34,117 nucleotides of DNA from Guillardia theta CCMP2712 (lineage: Eukaryota; Cryptophyceae; Pyrenomonadales; Geminigeraceae): contig NW_005434423.1 of NCBI RefSeq assembly GCF_000315625.1, positions 858-34,974 of the forward strand, written 5' to 3'. Positions within the stretch are counted from its first letter, which is position 1. Every line of letters begins with the position of its first letter. The position numbers and the translations under genes were made by a program. Below, piece after piece: positions 9,697 to 16,300 of this stretch. Below the pieces are notes generated by a model that saw only the letters and a list, made by a program, of their open reading frames with translations, was not told the DNA's origin and did no database searches.

Positions 9697-10401
9697 ATGT
9701 CACACTGGATAAAACGAGAGGAAAAAGATATGACGGCAGAGGAGCAAATTGTTCAACTTATCGCAAATTTACTGTACGACGAACTCCTGGATAGAGGGTA
9801 TGACACATTGGAAAAACGCTACCGCTATCTCACAGATGTGATATTCGTCGAGGATGTACGCGATTTCACTGCCACCAATATTCAATGGACGAACAGAAAT
9901 TTCTGGGAACGCAAAGTATGCGAGTCGGCGAAAGACAAGGAAAACAAATCCGTATACATGAAAGTGCTCAGAAAAGCCTCTATGGTTTTAAGAAGGCACA
10001 ATAATGTCCACGAAAGAAACGTATTTGCGACAAGGATGGGGTTGCTGTCCCAAAGTGTAGTATCAGGCATACTGATCGATGACGTAAAGCCAATCGACGA
10101 ATTCAAAGCCATCGTCAACACTCTGAATGATCTTCTAGACAATATCAGCAAGCATACGATATACAAGGGGATCAAGGAAGATAGACAGGATGTAGAAAAC
10201 ATCGTAAAACAAATCGAAGAACACACAAGGAAACAACACGATTCGCTTTGGGGTAATCTGACAGAATCATCTCGAATCAAAACTAATACAGATAAATTTA
10301 GAAAAAAGAGAAGGATGCCCGAACAAACGAACGTTTACGATGATGTCAGAGATGTAATCGTCATCATCCTGGACCTAGGGGTGCAGGCATACCTCATATA
10401 A
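9697..10401 (+). CDS. Basic helical protein, unknown, AT-rich
   Basis: This frame encodes 234 aa from the ATG at 9697, 41 nt after a TATTTAAA box. The open frame extends upstream into the previous gene, but that part is unlikely to be translated. It is predicted largely helical and charged, with a basic cluster (F-R-K-K-R-R-M-P, near 205-212) that could be a nuclear signal, and a hydrophobic last 20 residues. Codon use is much more AT-rich than in the adjacent membrane-protein gene, which suggests a different origin. No family recognised. Confidence 0.75.
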   Translation: MSHWIKREEKDMTAEEQIVQLIANLLYDELLDRGYDTLEKRYRYLTDVIFVEDVRDFTATNIQWTNRNFWERKVCESAKDKENKSVYMKVLRKASMVLRRHNNVHERNVFATRMGLLSQSVVSGILIDDVKPIDEFKAIVNTLNDLLDNISKHTIYKGIKEDRQDVENIVKQIEEHTRKQHDSLWGNLTESSRIKTNTDKFRKKRRMPEQTNVYDDVRDVIVIILDLGVQAYLI

Positions 10402-10455
10402 AATGGACTCATACGCATTCATGGCTTGTGAGGTGGAGGTAAAGACAAATAGGAT

Positions 10456-10464
10456 CATAAAAGC
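10456..10464 (+). promoter_or_regulatory. TATA-like box (CATAAAAGC)
   Basis: Lies upstream of the 39-aa frame at 10485. It resembles the TATAAAAGC class but is closer to the start codon than usual. Confidence 0.4.
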
Positions 10465-10484
10465 CCCTTAAACTTTAACGAGAA

Positions 10485-10604
10485 ATGGACGCAGTCAAGG
10501 AACGCATCATCTACACAGTGGTATCCTACCTCTCGGTCGGTCTGTCGCTGAACCTAGCCCTGTACTGCCTCGTCAACAACTTCAGGTTCGATTGCGGGGT
10601 GTGA
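10485..10604 (+). CDS. 39-aa single-span membrane microprotein
   Basis: A short frame from the ATG at 10485 to a TGA at 10602-10604. It encodes a charged start (M-D-A-V-K-E-R), one hydrophobic span of about 22 residues with small and leucine residues, and a short tail with a final cysteine. A CATAAAAGC box lies 21-29 nt upstream and an AATAAA two bases after the stop. This full set of expression signals, with GC-rich third positions like the neighbouring genes, argues that it is real. The function is unknown; small single-span proteins are common in virus envelopes. Confidence 0.6.
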   Translation: MDAVKERIIYTVVSYLSVGLSLNLALYCLVNNFRFDCGV

Positions 10605-10606
10605 GA

Positions 10607-10612
10607 AATAAA
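10607..10612 (+). terminator. Poly(A) signal AATAAA
   Basis: Two bases after the stop of the 39-aa frame. Confidence 0.55.
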
Positions 10613-10628
10613 AAAAATGGTGTTTTTT

Positions 10629-10649
10629 TTTCAATAAAAAAAATTGAAA
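10629..10649. terminator. A/T-rich hairpin with AATAAA motifs after the microprotein gene
   Basis: TTTCAAT (10629-10635) and ATTGAAA (10643-10649) form a perfect 7-bp stem around an A-rich loop. Two AATAAA motifs (10607-10612 and 10633-10638) lie here. Likely 3'-end formation for the transcripts ending before the non-coding region. Confidence 0.45.
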
Positions 10650-10716
10650 TCATCACCCTCATACCCCGACCCAGGTCCCCAGGGAAAGCCCCCCCCCCTT
10701 GCCAGATTTCTGAAAA

Positions 10717-10740
10717 CCGTTAAACCGTTAAACCGTTAAA
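10717..10740. repeat. Iterons: three tandem CCGTTAAA
   Basis: Exact 8-bp units at 10717, 10725 and 10733, mirrored on the other arm. A possible initiator binding array. Confidence 0.85.
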
Positions 10741-10766
10741 GTTAACGGTCTTTAAAACCTTTAAAG

Positions 10767-10918
10767 AAGGTTCGCCGGACAGTATACGTATAGTATGTAT
10801 ATAGTATATAGTATGTATGTATATGTATGTATATGTATGTATGTATATACATACTATGTATATGTATGTATCTATGTATGTAATATATGTATATATATAT
10901 ATATGTCCTGCGAACCTT
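10767..10918. repeat. Inner inverted boxes flanking an AT-rich spacer
   Basis: AAGGTTCGCCGGAC (10767-10780) and GTCCTGCGAACCTT (10905-10918) are reverse complements at 13 of 14 positions. They face each other across about 124 bp of TATG/TATA sequence. A third partial copy, TCGCCGGAC, lies at 10944-10952. The arrangement recalls the alphaherpesvirus oriS plan of inverted GTTCGCA-core boxes around an A/T spacer; the likeness is architectural and may be convergent. Confidence 0.7.
10781..10904. repeat. TATG/TATA microsatellite
   Basis: Nearly pure TATG, TATA and TGTA repeats with local dyad symmetry around TATATACATA. The reading frames through it encode only Tyr/Ile/His repeats and are not genes. 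A plausible DNA-unwinding element. Confidence 0.85.
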
Positions 10919-10965
10919 ATTTAAAATGATCAAAGGAGAAGAATCGCCGGACGGTGGTTGAAGGT

Positions 10966-10997
10966 TTTAACGGTTTAACGGTTTAACGGTTTAACGG
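10966..10997. repeat. Iterons: four tandem TTTAACGG (inverted copies)
   Basis: Exact 8-bp units at 10966, 10974, 10982 and 10990, the reverse complement of the left-arm iterons. Confidence 0.85.
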
Positions 10998-11206
10998 TTT
11001 TCAGATTCTGGCCAGGGGGGGGGCCTTTCCTGGGAGACCCGGCTGTATAAGTAATTATAAACCCCCCGCTTCCCCGCTCAGACCACCTCTTTTTTATTTT
11101 TTTTTAAGGGAGGGTCCGTTTCCTCCTCCTCCTCCGTTGATAGCAAGGCGGGAAGGGCGGGGAGATCGGGCGGGGAGAACCACCACAGGCGTCCTGCATC
11201 GGCCAT

Positions 11207-11214
11207 TATTTAAG
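11207..11214 (+). promoter_or_regulatory. TATTTAA-class box (TATTTAAG)
   Basis: 44 nt before the ATG at 11251. Confidence 0.65.
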
Positions 11215-11250
11215 CTTGCGCGGGTGGAGAGGGGGAAAGTAGTCGCGCGC

Positions 11251-11994
11251 ATGTCCAGGAGACCGCCCGCGGACACATTCGACAGCGTCTACTCGCAGCC
11301 CGGCCCCAGTCCGGCAAATGTTTCAGCTCCCTTTCGTTCCCCCGCCGCCCAGCGGTTCAGTTCCCCGCACCCCAACTTCATGGCGTACAACTCCCCGTTC
11401 CAGGCGGTTCCTTCTCCTCAGACCTACCCGGGTGTATCCGCTTTGGTGGACTTCCGGGATGGCATCCAGATCGTTGAGGACGAGGCGGAGCTTGACCGCG
11501 ACGTGCTCCCAAGTTTCCTGCAGAGGAACGGCCGCAAGGGTGTTTCTTCCAGGGGCATCGCTGGCAAGTACCATGACGACGACGATGAGCACGAGGATGC
11601 GGAGGAGGAGACGGTGAGCGCCTCCGCGGAGGATGTCCGCAGCATGGTGGAGGAGAACCTCCGCCGGAACTGCAAGTCCCGCTATTCTTCCTTGTCTGCG
11701 CTGGCCGGCAGATCCGGCGATTCTTCTTTGAAGTCCTCCTCCGAGGGGAAGCTTGACAAGAAGGCGGACCATGAAGACATCCTGAAGAACGTCCGCGAGA
11801 GCCTGAAGGAGATCCGGTTGAAGCTGTCCGGCGAAACTCCCGGGGGTTTAAAGGAGAGCTTAAAGGATAAGGCGCCGGTGTCTTCCTCTCTTGCGACGTC
11901 ATCCCTCGCGTCCTCCCTCGCATCCCCCGTCCCGGGAACGACCCGCAGCTCCCGCCTCCTGATGGGGAGCGTGGGAAGCATGATCCGTGCGTAG
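11251..11994 (+). CDS. Disordered acidic/serine-rich protein, unknown
   Basis: This frame encodes 247 aa from the ATG at 11251, 44 nt after a TATTTAAG box; the open frame further upstream is in non-coding sequence. The first 70 residues are Pro/Ser/Phe-rich. An acidic run (D-D-D-D-E-H-E-D-A-E-E-E-E) lies near 112-124, and a charged helix (L-K-N-V-R-E-S-L-K-E-I-R-L-K-L, near 178-192) follows. The tail is Ser/Ala/Leu-rich and ends in R-S-S-R-L-L-M-G-S-V-G-S-M-I-R-A. The composition suggests a scaffold, tegument-like or phosphorylated regulatory protein; no family recognised. Confidence 0.72.
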   Translation: MSRRPPADTFDSVYSQPGPSPANVSAPFRSPAAQRFSSPHPNFMAYNSPFQAVPSPQTYPGVSALVDFRDGIQIVEDEAELDRDVLPSFLQRNGRKGVSSRGIAGKYHDDDDEHEDAEEETVSASAEDVRSMVEENLRRNCKSRYSSLSALAGRSGDSSLKSSSEGKLDKKADHEDILKNVRESLKEIRLKLSGETPGGLKESLKDKAPVSSSLATSSLASSLASPVPGTTRSSRLLMGSVGSMIRA

Positions 11995-12014
11995 GGGTGT
12001 TTCAACCCAGAGTG

Positions 12015-12022
12015 TATTTAAC
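12015..12022 (+). promoter_or_regulatory. TATTTAA-class box (TATTTAAC)
   Basis: 17 nt before the ATG at 12032 but 74 nt before the ATG at 12089, favouring the downstream start. Confidence 0.55.
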
Positions 12023-12088
12023 AAAGCGTGAATGTACCTGAAAACCAAACCATCGGCTCGCACCACCCCCTCCTGCCCGCGCACCTGC

Positions 12089-12664
12089 ATGCGAACGGTG
12101 CAGCTGCTCTTCTACCGCGCCCAGCCGCAGGACCATTGGATCAACCGCCTCGTGTCCTGGCTGGACCCGCCGTACGTCCACGTGGAGCTGAGGTTCGAGG
12201 ATGGGATGGCGTCGTCGATCTTCGCTGGCGAGGTCCTCTTTTTCCGCCCCCGCAGCTTCGCCAACCCGCACTACCACATCGAGACCCTCACCGCGGAGGA
12301 GAGGGGATATCAGGAGATGTACCTCTACTGCCAGCGCCGGGCGGCCCAGAATGTCAGGTTCGACAACCTCGGCCTTCTCCTCGCCGCGCTGCCTTTGTAC
12401 ACCCGGACCCCGATCGACCGCACCTTCTGCAGCCGGCACGTCGTCGAGACCCTCCAGATGGGGAACGTGCCGGAGTTTTTGCTGCTATCTCCCCACCGCA
12501 CCACCCCGACGATGATCTTCAAGGCCGCGAAGAACTCCGGCAGGACGTTCTTCTCCAGCGTCCCGTTCAAGATCAGCATGCTGGAGAGGAGCCAGGCGGA
12601 CCGCCCCAGGACAAAGGAGAGGACGTCGGAGGGCGTGGTGGAGGCGGTCACCTTCAGGCGATAG
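12089..12664 (+). CDS. Permuted NlpC/P60 (papain-like) cysteine peptidase-fold protein
   Basis: This frame encodes 191 aa from the ATG at 12089. An in-frame ATG at 12032 would add 19 residues, but it lies only 17 nt after the TATTTAAC box and so probably before the transcription start; the domain also begins at the second Met. The candidate catalytic histidine is H31 in Y-V-H-V-E-L. The cysteine is C114 in T-F-C-S-R-H-V, at the start of a helix as in the C-S-E/Q-L-V motif of permuted (YiiX/LRAT-like) members. Histidine before cysteine is the permuted order. Known relatives act on peptides or lipids (amidase, acyltransferase) and occur in several large DNA viruses. The substrate here is unknown. 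The extreme C-terminus (R-S-Q-A-D-R-P-R-T-K-E-R) is basic. Confidence 0.72.
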   Translation: MRTVQLLFYRAQPQDHWINRLVSWLDPPYVHVELRFEDGMASSIFAGEVLFFRPRSFANPHYHIETLTAEERGYQEMYLYCQRRAAQNVRFDNLGLLLAALPLYTRTPIDRTFCSRHVVETLQMGNVPEFLLLSPHRTTPTMIFKAAKNSGRTFFSSVPFKISMLERSQADRPRTKERTSEGVVEAVTFRR

Positions 12665-12750
12665 GCATGCTGGCCGCACTGTCGGTCATGGGGTATGGGT
12701 TGATCATATGAAACGCACAGATGGTGTGCATTACGTAGTAAATTGGGTGT

Positions 12751-13215
12751 TTACCCCGTTTTCTTCTTCCCTGTGTCCAAACCCCCGCGCTTCCCATCGC
12801 CCTTGAGCACGCCGTTGATGCTACCCATGAAGGAGAGGTAGAGCTTGGCCATCTTTTCGTCGACGCAGCGGTGGCCGGTCTCCTGATCGACGGAAACGAC
12901 GCACTCCCTCACTTCGGCGGCGATCCTGGACATCTCTCTGACGCTCCTGGCCGCCACCATGTTGGGGCAGACCATGTGGGAGTGGATGTGCAGCCTGACG
13001 CCCTCCCGGGTCATGCCGCAGTCCGGCCACTGGGCGAGAAGGTTCTCGTGCACCTGCGCGACGATCTCCTCCTCCGACATGAGCAGCGCCGAGTCCCGGA
13101 TAAAGTCCATGACCGCCTGCATGTAGGAGCAGTCCGAGCTGCAGTAGCGGCAGAACCAGCAGCCTTCCTGCAAGTTTTGACTGTCCTCCATTCTCTGGTC
13201 CATCATTCCGTCCAT
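12751..13215 (-). CDS. Small Cys/His-rich (putative zinc-binding) protein
   Basis: This frame encodes 154 aa from the ATG at 13215, 45 nt after a TATAAAAC box. C19-x2-C22-x2-C25-x3-C29 is followed by a helical segment, then C66 and H76-x-H78-x-H80-x2-C83. That makes two potential metal sites. The C-terminus is lysine-rich (G-K-K-K-T-G). It converges on the peptidase gene and is divergent from the methyltransferase gene. Inferred regulator; no family recognised. An 18-bp palindrome overlaps its TATA box. Confidence 0.75.
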   Translation of the reverse strand: MDGMMDQRMEDSQNLQEGCWFCRYCSSDCSYMQAVMDFIRDSALLMSEEEIVAQVHENLLAQWPDCGMTREGVRLHIHSHMVCPNMVAARSVREMSRIAAEVRECVVSVDQETGHRCVDEKMAKLYLSFMGSINGVLKGDGKRGGLDTGKKKTG

Positions 13216-13238
13216 GCCCGCAGGCTCCTTCCTCCCGG

Positions 13239-13256
13239 AAACGCGAAATCGCGTTT
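13239..13256. promoter_or_regulatory. 18-bp palindrome, candidate operator
   Basis: AAACGCGA and TCGCGTTT are exact reverse complements separated by AA. They overlap the TATA box of the Cys/His gene and lie between it and the divergent methyltransferase gene. Confidence 0.5.
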
Positions 13257-13260
13257 TATA
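13253..13260 (-). promoter_or_regulatory. TATA box, CGCG class
   Basis: TATAAAAC followed by GCG, 45 nt before the ATG at 13215. Confidence 0.65.
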
Positions 13261-13287
13261 CTTCTGGCACGGCTGTCCACCAACCCG

Positions 13288-13295
13288 TATTTAGG
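13288..13295 (+). promoter_or_regulatory. TATTTAA-class box, variant (TATTTAGG)
   Basis: 42 nt before the ATG at 13330; supports that start over the longer open frame. Confidence 0.55.
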
Positions 13296-13329
13296 ACACT
13301 GCCTTCCGCGGGATGGTAAGTACGGCCTT

Positions 13330-16300
13330 ATGACCACCCACGTTCCCTTCTACACCTACGGGCCGGTCTTTGGGCCGAGCGTGTCTGGTGGGATGGATCC
13401 CTGGGGTATGGTTCAGGTTGGTGTTTCGGTGAAAGGCAGGAAGCCGTTTGGTAGGGTTAACGGGGATAACCAAAAAGTTCATAATGTGAAACAACCAACC
13501 TTCAAGCCAAATACAGATCTCATGAAGGAAAAGAGGAAAGTAAAGAAGGATGAACACATGAATGTGACGAGAAAGGAAGATGTCAAACCAGCCAAACATG
13601 AAACAACCTTCACATTCCCCTCGAAGCCCCCCGCCCCCTCTAAGCCCCCCGTCTTCCTCCGCCCCCACCGCGAGGAGATCGACCTTCGCTTCCGGGCGAT
13701 GCGGGAGAACCAGAGGTACACGCTTCTATTGACTCACAGGAGTGGGGAGCGGGATGCTTCCCAGGGGATGCCGATGGGCCCCGTCCTGCAGTACGACGAC
13801 AGGCTCCTGGAGAAATCATCCCCTGCCCCGGTTCCCCCGTCCTTCAACGTGGATAGGCACTTCCTCCCCGGCTGGCGCAAGCACCGCCCTCCCCTCCACA
13901 ACAAGCGGCGCTGGCTCCGGTCTTACTTTGGGTACCTGCCCTGGCGCGGTGTGAGGGATGAGCTCAAGCTCGTGGACAAGGAGGACGTCACCACGACCAC
14001 TCCGCACGACCTCGCATGCTTCTTTGCCGCCCTCTTCAAGCTCCATCAGCTGTCCGTGGATGGGGAGGACCTCCCCCTGAAGGCCGCCGTGTACGGCGCT
14101 GGATGCGGTGGCAGCACCGTCCCTCTGGCGCTGCTGTCCGAGATGGTCTACTGCGTCGAGTGGAAGCAAAAGGAGTGCAACGAGCTGCGCAAGAACATGA
14201 ACACGATCCTCGGGCACTTTGGTGTCAGCCCCTCTCGGGTGGGTGTCATCCGGGACGACTTCACGCAGTTTGCCCTCCCCTTCAATACACAGTATCTGCT
14301 GGTGTCACCGACGTGGGAGGAGAACGGGGACGAGCCCAACGACCGCGTGTATTGCGGGCTGCAGCGCACTCCCGTGGAGGAGGTTGTTTCCAATGCGTTC
14401 GAGATGAGCCAGGGTCTGAGGATGGCTGTAGTTCACCTCCCTGTCACCATCGATCGGCAGGCCCTGCAGAAGCACTTCAACGAGAAGAAGCTGAGGTGTG
14501 TCTTTCGCCCCTTCATGGGCCCCAGGGCCGTTCTGCGGACCCTGTCCTCCAGTCGAAACCCGAGTATCGGGGGTGTACAGGATGAAGGGATGGACCCACT
14601 CTTGGAGATGCTCTCGGAGATGGCCATGCCCTCGGGGGAGGATCCGGTTGTTCCCACGGATCAGCAGTGGAAGGAGATGCAGAAGAAGATCGCGGCGACG
14701 ATAGGCAACGCTGGTGACATCAATGCTGCCATCGACACCCTCGTCCGCGGCTACCAGAAGCCCGGCGGGATCATGCGAAACTACCTGCGGGCGGTGAGCA
14801 GGGGTGTCTTCCAGAAGCCGCTGACGTTGGAGAGGCTCGACCCCTCCGGCGATGACTTTGACGGCTACAGGCCGGTGAAGCGGTACCTGCATAACATCGC
14901 GATGATTGTCACCCGGGATGAACCCTACCAACTCCCGGACCGCCCTGCCTGGACCTCCCGCGAGGAGCACGCCGCCTCTGCCTCCCTCCAGGCCGTCGAG
15001 ATGGAGCAGATGGCGAGGGCGCTGCAGCTCGGCTTCAAGGCGGAGCCGGAGAAAGTGCTCGCTGCCACCCACGCAGCTCGGGCGGCTTTGCCGATCGTCT
15101 GGAAGGACGACATGGATGTCGGCGAGGTCATCGGGAGCCTTATCAAGGCGTACCAGCTCATCGGCGCCAGCAACGCCCCGTACCCTTACTCCGCCCGGTC
15201 CGACGCCGACCCCACTGAGCGCAGGGCCAGGGCGCTGTTCCGGGAAGTGAAGCGCGGGGAGAGGGAGGAGGCGAGGATGACGGCCGAGGATGCGAATGTG
15301 GTGAAGAAGCACAAGAAAGTTACCGAATCCTTGGAGGATATCAAGGCTCTTATCCAGGAAGACAACGAGGTACTGAAGCATGTAAAATTAAGGCTCAAGG
15401 AAACTAGAGAATTTTGGAATCGCCTGCAAGAAAGGGTTCCACGCGTAGCACCCAGGAAGACACCCGGGGGCAACAAAGAGAATCCATCAGCCGTGGACGG
15501 AGGGGCTGCGGACACAGACGATGCGCTCTTACAAGAGATGAAGAGAGTTAAGAACATGATCAGAGAACTGGAGAGGGAGAAAGAGCAATTGGAGAATGAC
15601 ATACAGGAGTCTATGGAGGAAGAGAAGGAGGTGGAAGAAGAGATGAAATCAATCACTAGCAACCATGACGACAGGAGTATGCCAGCAACATCGGAATCCC
15701 GCATGTCCAGGGCCTACGTGTCCCCCGAGGAAGACAGCCTCTTCGCCATCACGCAGGAGGCGCTCAGCGCGGTGTCGATCCATCCGAAGCAGGAGGGCCA
15801 GGCGCTGGGTGCGACCTGGACTTCCAGGAAGGTGCGCGACAGCGATCTGGACCTGGCGATCCGGAGGGTGGACAAAGCGGTGTCGGCGCTGCAGGGAGGC
15901 ACTCCTTTCCAAGTAAGTCAAACAGCATCCGCGTGCCTCCACCAGGCGCAGGCCACCCTGCAGGCCGCCGCGGAGACCTTCGCGGACACTGCCGAGTTGC
16001 AGAAGGCCCACGACGCGCTGGATGCCCTTGTGAACGACATGCAGCTGGCGTTCTCGGGTGCGCTGCGTCCCGTGGAGGTCAGGGCTGACGAGCCCGACGA
16101 GGAGGCAGCCGCGCGCTACCGGAACCTGCACGTCACGCACGCGAACAAGGCGGTGCGGGGCTTCGTGCGGGCCATCCGGGCGTACCGCTCCAAGGTCCTG
16201 CACACCGCGGAGGAGCTGTACCCGCGGGAGTGCGAAGACTGGGTCGACACGCTCGCCACCATCCACGAGACGGAGAACGCGGTGATCGCCGCGGGGGAGA

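Larger units (their letters stand above)
10668..11042. repeat. Imperfect inverted repeat, arms about 75 bp
   Basis: The left arm (10668-10740) reads as CCAGG, a C-run, GCCAGA, TCTGAAAA, then CCGTTAAA iterons. The right arm (10966-11042) is its near reverse complement: TTTAACGG iterons, TTTTCAGA, TGGCCA, a G-run, then CCTGGGAGACC. The arms differ by several substitutions and small indels, so this is not a simple inverted assembly duplicate. Confidence 0.85.
10605..11206. other. Non-coding region, candidate replication origin
   Basis: About 600 bp without a credible gene, the largest gap in the circle. From left to right it holds an A/T hairpin, outer imperfect inverted-repeat arms (about 10668-10740 and 10966-11042) with 8-bp iterons, and inner inverted boxes (10767-10780 and 10905-10918). 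A TATG/TATA microsatellite lies at the centre and a pyrimidine/A-rich stretch runs to 11125. The symmetry, iterons and an easily melted centre are typical of origins. It could instead be a joined pair of inverted terminal repeats from a linear form. Confidence 0.6.

Noticed and set aside
10742-10933. Minus-strand frame through the TATG repeat
   Set aside because: It encodes only Tyr/Ile/His microsatellite repeats.
10717-10997. CRISPR-like array
   Set aside because: The repeats are 8-bp tandem units without spacers; they are iterons.
13312-13320. Perfect splice donor-like GTAAGT directly after an ATG, as evidence of an intron
   Set aside because: No matching branch and acceptor could be defended and the downstream ATG at 13330 needs no splicing. 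Left as chance.
12871-13329. N-terminal extension of the methyltransferase-tail protein
   Set aside because: It starts at GTG, is antisense to the 154-aa Cys/His gene and lies upstream of the promoter box.
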